Source: Nocardioides xinjiangensis
GTDB lineage: Bacteria > Actinomycetota > Actinomycetes > Propionibacteriales > Nocardioidaceae
DNA: 64,000 nucleotides
Direction: 5' to 3'
Assembly (NCBI RefSeq): GCF_017916455.1
Contig: NZ_JAFMSY010000001.1
Span: forward strand, 1,347,977 to 1,411,976
Shown: positions 34,750 to 42,270 of the stretch, in pieces
Layout of the letters: each line of letters begins with the position of its first letter
How positions within the stretch are numbered: the stretch's first letter is position 1
Notes under the pieces: generated by a model
Databases searched by the model: none
What the model saw: only the letters and a program-made list of their open reading frames with translations
Told to the model about the DNA's origin: nothing
Position numbers and translations under genes: made by a program

Positions 34750-35979
34750 CTACCGGCGCTGTTGCGCGCGCCCCGCCTCGGGAGTCGGCTCGTGGACGCC
34801 GTCGACGACCTCGCGGCGCTCGTCATCGGCACGAGCGGCGCGGCCCACCCCGGTGCGGCCCTCCGCCCGGCCCTCCGCCCGGCCCTCCGCCCGGCCCTCC
34901 ACCCGACCCTCTGCCGGGCGATCCGACCGGCCGCCCGCGAGGCGCTGCGCCTCGCGCTCGGCGCGGCGGGCAGCACGCTCCGCGCGCTTCTCCCCCAGCA
35001 CCGCCCGCTTGGACTCCCTGGCCGCCTCCCTCGCTGCTTCCGCGGCCGCCTTGTCCCGGGCGGCGCGCGCGGCGGCCTGCTCCGCGGGAGCCCGCTCCGG
35101 GCGTGGCGCCGCCGTCGGTGACGGCCCGGTGCGGCCGCTCGGGGTGCCGCGCGACGTCGTCCCGGCGCGCGCGGCCACGGCGCCGGCGCCCACGCCGCCG
35201 ATGGGCGGCGCGACCGTGGACGCGGGCGTGCCCCCGCGTCGCCGGGCGGGCAGCCCGCCGGCCGCGGCCGCGGCGGCGCCCAACGGCGCGACGGCAGCCG
35301 CGGAGATGCCGGTGAGGTCCGGGAGCGACGCCGCGACCCGGCCCAGGGGCGGCAGTGCGGTCGCGACGCCGCCCTGCGCAGCGCCCGGCACGGACGTGGC
35401 GACGGCCGGGGCGGTGCCGACGCCGGACGCCTCCGGCACCGGACCGGCGCCGGGGAACGTGCCGCCTGCGAGCGTCGTCAGCTCGGTGCGCACCGTGACG
35501 AGATCGGCCCGCGCCGACCGCAGCCGTGCGCCCTCCTGGTCGAGCGCCAGCGTCAGGCGGCGACGGATCTCCTCCGCCTCCGCCTCGCCGGCCGTGACGG
35601 TGCCGCGCTCGTCGTCCTCCGCGGGCGCGAAGACCAGGTGGCGCGCCTCACCGACGACCTCGTGCGGGACCATCGCGACCTTCGTCCACGCCTGGTCCAG
35701 CTCCTTCTGCGCCTCGGTGAGGAGGGAGCTCACGGCGCAGAGGAGGCGGGAGACCTGGGCGGCGAGCGTGGTGAACCGGTCCAGGTTGTCGAGCACCCGG
35801 CGGCGGTGGTCCTCGTAGCTCTCGGCGGACGACGCGTCCCAGCCCTCGGTGGTCCGCCGAGCCGCGTCGACGAGCTCGTCGCCGTGGCGCGCCATGAGCG
35901 TGCCCACCTCGGCCCACCGCCGGGCGGCGGTCTCGAGCGGCCGGACGTCGGCACGCAGCTCCCAGGGGTGGGCCGGCAC
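34750..35979 (-). CDS. ESX/WXG-type putative secreted protein with Ala/Arg-rich tail
   Basis: A 409-aa protein. The first ~150 residues are helical with a Trp-containing turn (EGWDASSAESYEDHRRRV) like the helix-turn-helix of WXG100/T7SS-secreted proteins. The middle is Ala/Gly/Pro-rich, and residues ~290 onward are a highly charged Ala/Arg/Glu helix with a 12-bp repeat at 34855-34912 that encodes EGRA repeats. It has no signal peptide, as expected for type VII substrates. It begins 2 nt after the stop of the EspC-like gene. No secretion machinery is in the window, so the assignment rests on architecture. Confidence 0.6.
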   Translation of the reverse strand: MPAHPWELRADVRPLETAARRWAEVGTLMARHGDELVDAARRTTEGWDASSAESYEDHRRRVLDNLDRFTTLAAQVSRLLCAVSSLLTEAQKELDQAWTKVAMVPHEVVGEARHLVFAPAEDDERGTVTAGEAEAEEIRRRLTLALDQEGARLRSARADLVTVRTELTTLAGGTFPGAGPVPEASGVGTAPAVATSVPGAAQGGVATALPPLGRVAASLPDLTGISAAAVAPLGAAAAAAGGLPARRRGGTPASTVAPPIGGVGAGAVAARAGTTSRGTPSGRTGPSPTAAPRPERAPAEQAAARAARDKAAAEAAREAARESKRAVLGEKRAERAARRAEREAQRLAGGRSDRPAEGRVEGRAEGRAEGRAEGRTGVGRAARADDERREVVDGVHEPTPEAGRAQQRR

Positions 35980-35981
35980 GG

Positions 35982-36335
35982 TCAGCGACCCCCCTGCCCC
36001 GGCGGGATGGCGGGGACGTCCTGGCCCAGCAGGTGGACGGTCCGGTCGAGGTCGGACGCGACGGCGTCGTCGGCCCGTACGGCGTCCTGCGCCGCGTCGA
36101 CCAGCCCGGAGACGCCGAGGTCGAGGGCGTCGGTCAGCGCGAAGACGACGTCGCCGGCGTCCGTCAGCGAGTCGAGGTAGGACGCCGTGAGGCCGGCAGC
36201 GCCCGCAGCGTCGCCGAGGCGGTCACAGGCCGCGGACAGCTCGGGGAGGGCGTCGACCCAGTCCTGGCGCATGGCCGCCAGGATGCGCTCCGACGAGGCC
36301 GCCAGCTCGACGAGCCTGGCCGGCTCGACCTGCAT
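35982..36335 (-). CDS. Small EspC/WXG-like helical protein
   Basis: A 117-aa helical protein: MQVEPARLVELAASSERIL and two further helices, no signal peptide, no membrane segment. Length and helix order resemble the EspC/DUF2580 group of type VII-associated proteins, which often pair with a larger helical partner. Start ATG 36335 is preferred because an excellent sigma-B-type promoter lies about 40 nt upstream (36372-36397) and the sequence before it reads as non-coding. It forms a two-gene unit with the gene at 34750. Confidence 0.65.
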   Translation of the reverse strand: MQVEPARLVELAASSERILAAMRQDWVDALPELSAACDRLGDAAGAAGLTASYLDSLTDAGDVVFALTDALDLGVSGLVDAAQDAVRADDAVASDLDRTVHLLGQDVPAIPPGQGGR

Positions 36336-36371
36336 CAGGGAACGCCTGCCGCTTCCGCTCACCTCACCTCG

Positions 36372-36397
36372 ATACCCGCGCGGACGACCGGCGAAAC
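36372..36397 (-). promoter_or_regulatory. Sigma-B/sigma-F-type promoter for the EspC-like gene
   Basis: On the minus strand GTTT (36394-36397), 16 nt, then GGGTAT (36372-36377), an exact match to the stress sigma factor consensus. It is followed by a 36-nt leader and ATG 36335. Confidence 0.6.
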
Positions 36398-36440
36398 ACC
36401 CACCCGGCGGTCCTGCGGACGAGTCGATCCGCAACCGTCG

Positions 36441-36465
36441 GTTTCGCCCGGGCGGGATCGGGGAA
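36441..36465 (+). promoter_or_regulatory. Possible sigma-B-type promoter for the forward WXG-like gene
   Basis: GTTT (36441-36444), 15 nt, GGGGAA (36460-36465). The -10 deviates from GGGTAT, so this is weaker than the one facing it at 36372-36397. It is 63 nt before ATG 36529. Confidence 0.35.
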
Positions 36466-36528
36466 GTCGACCAACGACGCGCTGAGCGCCACCTCCTCGC
36501 CCAGCCACCGGAACCCCCAGGAGCCGCG

Positions 36529-37623
36529 ATGAACGCCGTGATGACCGTCGACCTTTCGGAGCTCGACGCCTGGACCGTCCAGGTGCAGCGAGCCGGCGAC
36601 GACCTGGCCGGCATCGCGCGCAACGGGGGTCACAGCCTGGTCCAGGCCGACTTCGGCCCCATCCTGGAGACCATGACGGGCGCCTACCACGCGCTCCTCC
36701 CGTCGCTGCACCAGTCGCTGGAGGACAACGGCGCCGGGATGCGCGACCACGCCGAGGCTCTGCGCGCCACCGCCCGCGACTTCACCCTGACCGAGGACGG
36801 CATCGTCCGTCGCCACCAGGCCCGCGGCGTCGACGGTCGGGACGGATCCGCCGGGTTCTGGGACGTCGCCGACACCACGATCCGCCGTGCTGCTCCGACC
36901 GAGACCAGCCTGCCCCGCATCAGCCTCGGGTTCCCCTACGACACCGTGTGCGACCTGGTGCGGATGCTCACCGGCTTCGACATCCGCGCCGAGCTGGCCG
37001 ACAGGATCGGTGGTGACGTGGTCGGCGCGTCCAGCCAGGGCTCGTGCCTCGGGAACCTCGGTCAGTCGATGCAGGGTGTCGCCGCCAACCTGCAGAGCGG
37101 CGGGCAGACCATCTCCCGCACGTGGCAGGGCGGCGCCTCCGACGCGGCGATCAGGCAGATCGGCACCTGGGTCGGGTCGCTCGACGCCCAGGCCGGCCAG
37201 CTCGTCCAGATGGGTCAGACCGTCGTCCAGATCTGCCGCGACGCCTGGCAGACCGCGCTGTCGGTGGTGCAGTGCGTGCAGTCCGCGGTGCAGACCGTGT
37301 CGTCCGCGCTCGCCACCATGAGCATCCCCGGCGTCGGCTGGGCCCGCGTCGTGCAGGCGGTGTGGCAGGCGTTCGAGGCGGTGATGAAGGCGTACAAGGC
37401 CCTCGTGAAGCTCATCGACGTCCTCACGCAGGTGCGCTCGCTCATCGAGAGCGTGAAGGGCTTCTTCGACGGCGATAGGGCGCCCGTCTCCAGGCCGACC
37501 GCGCCCGCCGCGACCGGTGCGCTGAGCAGCCTCACACGCGACCCCGGCACCGTCACGACGCCGACCATCGGCCAGCGGCCGGCACCCGTCGCGCCGGCCG
37601 CCCCCGCGGCCGTCACGGCGTAG
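36529..37623 (+). CDS. WXG-type helical protein of the ESX-like locus
   Basis: A 364-aa helical protein with two ESX-like parts. The first ~100 residues resemble an EspC-like helical pair (LSELDAWTVQVQRAGDDLAG). A second segment from about residue 175 contains TWQGGASDAAIRQIGTW, a WXG-type turn, then a long helical bundle and a hydrophobic helix (SIPGVGWARVVQAVWQAFEAV). The tail is Pro/Ala/Thr-rich. ATG 36529 has AGGAG five nt upstream. It is divergent from the EspC-like gene, and with the acidic protein at 37633 forms the forward half of the locus. Confidence 0.65.
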   Translation: MNAVMTVDLSELDAWTVQVQRAGDDLAGIARNGGHSLVQADFGPILETMTGAYHALLPSLHQSLEDNGAGMRDHAEALRATARDFTLTEDGIVRRHQARGVDGRDGSAGFWDVADTTIRRAAPTETSLPRISLGFPYDTVCDLVRMLTGFDIRAELADRIGGDVVGASSQGSCLGNLGQSMQGVAANLQSGGQTISRTWQGGASDAAIRQIGTWVGSLDAQAGQLVQMGQTVVQICRDAWQTALSVVQCVQSAVQTVSSALATMSIPGVGWARVVQAVWQAFEAVMKAYKALVKLIDVLTQVRSLIESVKGFFDGDRAPVSRPTAPAATGALSSLTRDPGTVTTPTIGQRPAPVAPAAPAAVTA

Positions 37624-37632
37624 GCGCCCGGC

Positions 37633-38046
37633 ATGGACGAGCCCCGCAGCCAGGCCGAGATCCTCGCGGCCATCGCCGCGGCCCGCGAGGACCTGACGGC
37701 CGGCCTCGCCGACCTCAGGGCGACCGTCGAGGAGCTGAACGCCCGCCCGCTGCTCACCGAGGACGAGAGGGAGGCCCTCGAGGAGCAGGCGCGGTCGGGC
37801 GAGCTCGGGGAGGACATGCAGGCGCTGGTCGCGAGGATCACGAGCGGGGAGGACACCTGGGAGCGGGTGTTCTCGGGCGAGTCCCCCAACGGCGCCCTGC
37901 TGCAGGGACACCTCTCGAGGATGGTCGAGGAGCACCAGGAGGACATCGCCCTCGCCTTCGAGGAGCTGGTCGAGCAGGAGGAGGCGAGGGGCAACTACCT
38001 CCTCGACGAGGTGCCGGACCGCGGCTCCGGAACTACCGCAGTGTAG
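37633..38046 (+). CDS. Acidic helical protein, ESX-like locus
   Basis: A 137-aa, very acidic, almost entirely helical protein (SQAEILAAIAAAREDLTAGL at the start; long Glu-rich heptads after). No family recognised and no signal peptide or membrane segment. Ten nt separate it from the WXG-like gene, so they are probably cotranslated. The shape would suit a chaperone or partner of the neighbour, but that is inference. The following 80 nt to the DUF1906 gene hold no recognised gene. Confidence 0.6.
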   Translation: MDEPRSQAEILAAIAAAREDLTAGLADLRATVEELNARPLLTEDEREALEEQARSGELGEDMQALVARITSGEDTWERVFSGESPNGALLQGHLSRMVEEHQEDIALAFEELVEQEEARGNYLLDEVPDRGSGTTAV

Positions 38047-38127
38047 TTCACGCGAACCACTGTTACGGCTGTGACTGGAGTGGTTTCGTGGCGCCCGCCC
38101 GCCCACACCCCGCCTGCTGGAGTCCTC

Positions 38128-39528
38128 ATGCGACGCCTCGCCCTCGCCGCCCTCGCGCTCGTCCTCGTCCCCGTCGTCGGACCCGCTCCCGCGACCGCTG
38201 ACGGAGCCGGCTCCCGCGCGGCCGGCACGCCTGCGGCCGGCGCGCCTGCGGCCGGCGCGCCTGCGGCCAGCGCCCGGAAGCTGGCCACCCAGCGCCAGAT
38301 CGCCCTGGCCACCCCGGGCGACTTCACCGGTCACGGCTTCGACCAGTGCCTGGCGCCGACGCAGGCGGCGATGGACACGTGGTGGCGCACGTCCCCGTTC
38401 TCCGCGGTGGGCATCTACATCTCCGGCGACTCGCGCGCCTGCCGCTCCCAACCGAACCTCAGCCCGACCTGGGTCGCGACCCAGGTCGCGCGCGGCTGGC
38501 GGCTGCTCCCGATCGCCCTCGGCCCGCAGGCCTCCTGCCAGCCGCGGTTCCCCCGCTACAAGGACGACTTCTCGATCTCGCCGAACCCGACGGGCGGCTA
38601 CGCCCAGGCGGCCCGGCAGGGGGCGGCCGAGGCCGACAAGAACGCCGCCGACGCGGCGGCGTACGGGATCGGGCCCGGCAGCACGATCTGGTACGACCTC
38701 GAGGGCTTCGACCTCGGCAACACCCACTGCCGCGAGTCGGCGCTGGTCTTCACCTCGGCGTGGGTGACGCGGATCAAGGCGCTCGGCTACGTGGCCGGCT
38801 TCTACTCCAGCGCCAGCTCCGGCATCAAGATGCTCGACGACGCGCGGCGGCTGCGGCCCGGCCGGTTCGCGCTCCCCGACCGCATCTGGATCGCCCGCTG
38901 GGACGGTGCGGCCAACACCTCCACGACGTACATCCCCGAGGACGGCTGGCGCCCGGGCGGCCGGATGAAGCAGTACCGCGGTGGCCACGACGAGACGTGG
39001 GGCGGCGTCACGATCAACATCGACAGCAACTTCATCGACCTCGGCGCAGGCTCCCAGCCCCGGCCGGAGGGCCGCTGCCCCGGCACCCGGCTCGGCTACT
39101 GGAAGTACCCGACGCTCTCGCCCGCCTCGGCGCAGGCGACGCGCGTGAAGGTGCTGCAGTGCCTGCTCAAGGAGCAGGGCACCTACTCCGGTGCGGTGAG
39201 CGGCTCGTACGACGCGGCCACGATCGCCGCCGCCCGGGCCTGGCAGGCCGCCCGCAGGTTCACCCCGACCGACACCTTCGAGAAGCGGCACTGGGTCGCC
39301 CTGCTCTCCGCGGGGGCACGTACGACGGTCAAGCGCGGCTCCTCCGACGAGGCGGTGCACCGGCTGCAGCGCGCGCTCAACGCGGCCGGCGCCGGGCGGT
39401 TCCGCGCGACCGGCGTGTTCGACGCGAAGACCGAGTCGGCGCTGCGGGCGTACCAGTCCCGCCTCCGGATCGCGGTCTCCGGGGTCGCGACGCGGCAGAC
39501 CTGGAACAAGCTCCAGCGGGGGTTGTGA
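38128..39528 (+). CDS. Secreted DUF1906 glycoside-hydrolase-like protein with two peptidoglycan-binding repeats
   Basis: A 466-aa exported protein. A signal peptide (RRLALAALALVLVPVVG, residues 2-18) is followed by a 15-bp microsatellite encoding PAAGA repeats (38218-38275). The DUF1906/Rv2525c-like domain spans about residues 68-310: GFDQCLAPT and the conserved IWYDLEGFD with acidic residues where lysozyme-like TIM barrels act. Two PG-binding-1 repeats follow (LKEQGTYSGAVSGSYDAAT and LQRALNAAGAGRF). ATG 38128 has GGAG five nt upstream. Cell wall remodelling is the likely role; catalysis in this family is not proven. It follows the ESX-like locus. Confidence 0.87.
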   Translation: MRRLALAALALVLVPVVGPAPATADGAGSRAAGTPAAGAPAAGAPAASARKLATQRQIALATPGDFTGHGFDQCLAPTQAAMDTWWRTSPFSAVGIYISGDSRACRSQPNLSPTWVATQVARGWRLLPIALGPQASCQPRFPRYKDDFSISPNPTGGYAQAARQGAAEADKNAADAAAYGIGPGSTIWYDLEGFDLGNTHCRESALVFTSAWVTRIKALGYVAGFYSSASSGIKMLDDARRLRPGRFALPDRIWIARWDGAANTSTTYIPEDGWRPGGRMKQYRGGHDETWGGVTINIDSNFIDLGAGSQPRPEGRCPGTRLGYWKYPTLSPASAQATRVKVLQCLLKEQGTYSGAVSGSYDAATIAAARAWQAARRFTPTDTFEKRHWVALLSAGARTTVKRGSSDEAVHRLQRALNAAGAGRFRATGVFDAKTESALRAYQSRLRIAVSGVATRQTWNKLQRGL

Positions 39529-39545
39529 GGGCGGCGGCCTTCTCG

Positions 39546-39627
39546 AATCCCCCGCTTAAGCGGGGGATTGCGAACTTCCGGGGCCTGCACACCCCGAGAA
39601 GTTCGCAGACCCCCGCCTAAGCGGGGG
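39546..39627. repeat. Cassette of three consecutive palindromes between convergent genes
   Basis: First a perfect 24-bp palindrome (39546-39569, centre GCTTAAGC); then a hairpin 39570-39606 with arms GCGAACTTC/GAAGTTCGC, inner CGGGG/CCCCG and one bulged base; then an 18-bp palindrome 39610-39627 (centre GCCTAAGC) nearly the same as the first. It lies 17 nt after the DUF1906 stop and 52 nt before the DUF3817 stop, so it can end transcription both ways. Confidence 0.85.
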
Positions 39628-39679
39628 ATCAGGGGGCGGGTGGGGCGGACCGGCGGACCGGCGGGCCGCCGCCCGCGCG

Positions 39680-40123
39680 TCAGGCCGGAGGACCGACGAG
39701 GAGCGCCACGCCGGTCAGGCCGGCGACGGCGACGAGGCCGACCAGCAGGCCCTGGGCGGGGCGCCGCAGGAGCCACGCGGTGACCGTCTCCAGCGGCCCG
39801 CGGGGGTGCTCCGAGCGCAGCCGCCAGGCGTCGCCGAGCAGCCTGGAGCGCTCGGCGTACCTCTCGAACGGCACCGTCGCGAACGGCGGCACGGCGGCGA
39901 CCAGGCCCAGCGCCAGGCGGCTCACCGGCCACCGCTGGTCGACCCACAGCAGCACCGTCGCCAGGCAGTACGCGATGAACACGACGCCGTGCACCATGCC
40001 GAAGACCCGGACCCCGAGCTCGGTCGTCTCGGTGACGTACTTGAGGAACATGCCGGTCAGGAGCAGCGCCCAGGTGACCGCCTCGGCGACCGCGACGACG
40101 CGGTGGAGCCGGCGTGGGGTCAC
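39680..40123 (-). CDS. DUF3817 membrane protein
   Basis: A 147-aa membrane protein with three or four hydrophobic helices. [18 protein letters not shown] at residues ~14-30 and [20 protein letters not shown] form the DUF3817 core; the C-terminal part adds one helix ([18 protein letters not shown]). Function is unknown; it is often near purine genes in actinobacteria. GTG 40123 overlaps the purQ stop by 4 nt, so it is coupled to purQ and shares its transcript. Confidence 0.87.
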   Translation of the reverse strand: MTPRRLHRVVAVAEAVTWALLLTGMFLKYVTETTELGVRVFGMVHGVVFIAYCLATVLLWVDQRWPVSRLALGLVAAVPPFATVPFERYAERSRLLGDAWRLRSEHPRGPLETVTAWLLRRPAQGLLVGLVAVAGLTGVALLVGPPA

Positions 40124-40800
40124 GCGGAGGCTCCGGCGAAGGCGTGCTCCACCAGCGAGGTGAAGAAGCCCAGTCCGTCGGTGCCGGGGCCGGTGAGGTC
40201 CTCCACTGCGTGCTCGGGGTGCGGCATGAGCCCCACGACGTTGCCGCGCTCGTTGGAGATGCCGGCGATGTCGCGCAGCGAGCCGTTGGGGTTGCCGTCG
40301 AGATAGCGCGCGACGACGCGGCCCTCGCCCTCGAGCAGGTCGAGGGTGTGCTCGTCGGCGACGAAGCCGCCCTCGCCGTTCTTGAGCACGATGGTGACCT
40401 CCTGGCCCGGTGCGTACGCCGAGGTCCACGGGGTGTCGACGCGCTCCATGCGCAGCCGCTGGTCGACGCACACGAACCTGCGGTGGTCGTTGCGGATCAG
40501 CGCACCGGGCAGCAGGTGCGACTCGCACAGGATCTGGAAGCCGTTGCAGATGCCCAGCACCGGCATGCCCTTGCCCGCGGCCTCGATCACCGAGGTCATC
40601 ACCGGCGCGAAGCGCGAGATGGCCCCGCAGCGGAGGTAGTCACCGTAGGAGAAGCCGCCGGGCAGCACGACCGCGTCGACGCCCTTGAGGTCCTCGTCGC
40701 CGTGCCAGAGGGCGACGGCCTCGTTGCCGCCGATGCTCACCGCGCGGCGGGCGTCGACGTCGTCGAGCGAGCCGGGGAACGTGACGACGCCGACCCTCAT
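40120..40800 (-). CDS. purQ: Phosphoribosylformylglycinamidine synthase subunit PurQ
   Basis: Glutaminase subunit of FGAM synthase, 226 aa. It supplies ammonia to PurL. The class I glutamine amidotransferase motif is [15 protein letters not shown] with the nucleophilic Cys, and the His-Glu pair is near the C-terminus in MPHPEHA. The N-terminal segment [15 protein letters not shown] is normal. ATG 40800 overlaps purS, and the 3' end overlaps the DUF3817 gene. Confidence 0.97.
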   Translation of the reverse strand: MRVGVVTFPGSLDDVDARRAVSIGGNEAVALWHGDEDLKGVDAVVLPGGFSYGDYLRCGAISRFAPVMTSVIEAAGKGMPVLGICNGFQILCESHLLPGALIRNDHRRFVCVDQRLRMERVDTPWTSAYAPGQEVTIVLKNGEGGFVADEHTLDLLEGEGRVVARYLDGNPNGSLRDIAGISNERGNVVGLMPHPEHAVEDLTGPGTDGLGFFTSLVEHAFAGASA

Positions 40801-41078
40801 CGGCCCGCCCCCTGGGCGACCTCGGCCACGGAGTGCTCCTCGACGTGGACCTCGAAGTCCTCGATCACCGGGTTGGAGAGCAGCGTCCCGGCGACCTCCT
40901 CGATCCGGGCCAGCACGGCGTCGGTGATCTCGCCGTCGACCTGCAGCTCGAACCGCTTGCCCTGACGGACGTCGGTGACGAGGTCGAACCCGAGGCGGGG
41001 CAGTGCTCCGAGCACCGCCTTGCCCTGGGGGTCGAGGATCTCTGGCTTGGGCATGACGTCGACGACGACTCGGGCCAC
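40797..41078 (-). CDS. purS: Phosphoribosylformylglycinamidine synthase subunit PurS
   Basis: Small helper subunit of FGAM synthase, 93 aa, which helps move ammonia between PurQ and Pur[21 protein letters not shown] and [10 protein letters not shown] are typical. GTG 41078 has AGGAG six nt upstream; the frame is open further upstream but unconserved. The 4-nt overlap with purQ fixes the order purS-purQ-DUF3817. Its promoter is at 41117-41145. Confidence 0.95.
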   Translation of the reverse strand: MARVVVDVMPKPEILDPQGKAVLGALPRLGFDLVTDVRQGKRFELQVDGEITDAVLARIEEVAGTLLSNPVIEDFEVHVEEHSVAEVAQGAGR

Positions 41079-41116
41079 GAAGTGCTCCTGGGGACAGGCT
41101 GGAGGGGGCGAGCACG

Positions 41117-41145
41117 ATTCTAGTGACCGGGCGGCCGGGTCCGAA
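41117..41145 (-). promoter_or_regulatory. Promoter of the purS-purQ operon
   Basis: On the minus strand a -35-like TTCGGA (41140-41145) and a -10 TAGAAT (41117-41122) with the ideal 17-nt spacer. The leader is about 32 nt. The divergent DUF72 gene starts at 41221. Confidence 0.5.
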
Positions 41146-41220
41146 GTCGGCGACGCATGCCCGGACGCCAGGCGGGTACGCGGGGTGCTCACCGTGCGAC
41201 GGAGGTGGCAGGAGGTGCCC

Positions 41221-42066
41221 ATGATCCGGGTCGGCATCTCCGGCTGGAGGTACGCCGGGTGGCGCGGGCAGTTCTACCCGCCGGGGCTTCCGCAGCGGCT
41301 CGAGCTGGCCCACGTCGGCGAGCGGATGACCAGCGTCGAGGTCAACGGCTCGTTCTACTCGCTGCAGCGGCCGTCGAGCTGGCGGACGTGGGCCGAGCAG
41401 GTGCCCGAGGACTTCCTCTTCGCCGTCAAGGGCCCCCGGTTCATCACGCACATGAAGAAGCTCGTGGACGTCGAGGTGCCCCTCGGCACGTTCCTCGCCT
41501 CCGGCGTGCTGTCGCTCGGCGACCGGCTGGGGCCGATGCTGTGGCAGCTGCCGCCCAACCTGGGCTTCCACCCCGACCGGCTGGCGTCCTTCTTCGACCT
41601 GCTCCCGCGTCGCACCACCGACGCCGCCGCGTACGCCGCCGCCCACCACGACCCCGACCGGCTCAAGGAGCCCGCCGACCCCACGACGCCGGTCGACCGG
41701 CCGCTGCGGCACGTCCTGGAGGTCCGGCACCGCTCCTTCCGCACCCCCGAGTTCTGCGAGCTGCTCCGCGCCCACGACATCGGCATGGTCGTCGCCGACT
41801 CGGCGGGCACGTGGCCGATGTTCGACGAGGTCACGAGCTCGCTCGTCCACGTCCGCCTGCACGGTGACGAGGAGCTGTACGCCAGCGGGTACTCCGACGC
41901 CGCCCTCGACATGTGGGCCGACAAGGTCCGGGGCTGGGCGGCGGCCGGCCTCGACGTGCTCGTCTACTTCGACAACGACGCCAAGGTGCACGCCCCGTTC
42001 GACGCGATCGCGCTGCAGGAGCGGCTCGGCATCACGCCCGCGGGGCCGAGGCCCCCGCCCCGGTGA
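41221..42066 (+). CDS. DUF72 protein
   Basis: A 281-aa TIM-barrel-like protein of the DUF72 family. It has the diagnostic starts [20 protein letters not shown] and [20 protein letters not shown], and later [12 protein letters not shown] and [12 protein letters not shown]. Members are thought to be sugar-isomerase-like hydrolases or endonucleases by fold; no function is settled. ATG 41221 has AGGAGG six nt upstream. It is divergent from purS. Confidence 0.9.
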   Translation: MIRVGISGWRYAGWRGQFYPPGLPQRLELAHVGERMTSVEVNGSFYSLQRPSSWRTWAEQVPEDFLFAVKGPRFITHMKKLVDVEVPLGTFLASGVLSLGDRLGPMLWQLPPNLGFHPDRLASFFDLLPRRTTDAAAYAAAHHDPDRLKEPADPTTPVDRPLRHVLEVRHRSFRTPEFCELLRAHDIGMVVADSAGTWPMFDEVTSSLVHVRLHGDEELYASGYSDAALDMWADKVRGWAAAGLDVLVYFDNDAKVHAPFDAIALQERLGITPAGPRPPPR

Positions 42067-42084
42067 CGCTCCGTCGGCCGTAGG

Positions 42085-42270
42085 TCACCTGGGGCGGCGC
42101 GACGCCGCGATCACCAGCGCGACGCCGAGCCCGGCGACGAGCGGCCCGATGATCGCCCACACGGCCTCGTCGGTCATCGGGCTGCCGCCGACGTAGCCGA
42201 GGCCCTGGCCGGTCCACAGCGCGCCGACGAGGACCATGAGCACACCGAGGGCGACGAGCAGTGCACGCAT
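42085..42270 (-). CDS. Small two-helix membrane protein
   Basis: A 61-aa protein that begins RALLVALGVLMVLVGALW, one hydrophobic helix, a short loop (GLGYVGGSPMTDE), then a second helix (AIIGPLVAGLGVALVI), ending in RRPR. I do not recognise a family beyond this membrane hairpin. Its ATG overlaps the stop of the acyl-CoA ligase (TGATG), so the two are translationally coupled. It is typical of small unannotated membrane proteins in actinobacteria. Confidence 0.75.
   Translation of the reverse strand: MRALLVALGVLMVLVGALWTGQGLGYVGGSPMTDEAVWAIIGPLVAGLGVALVIAASRRPR

Noticed and set aside
38060..38080. MtrA-box (GTnAC repeat) before the DUF1906 gene
   Set aside because: GTTAC and GTGAC are present but the spacing of four does not fit the usual five or six, so I do not claim it.
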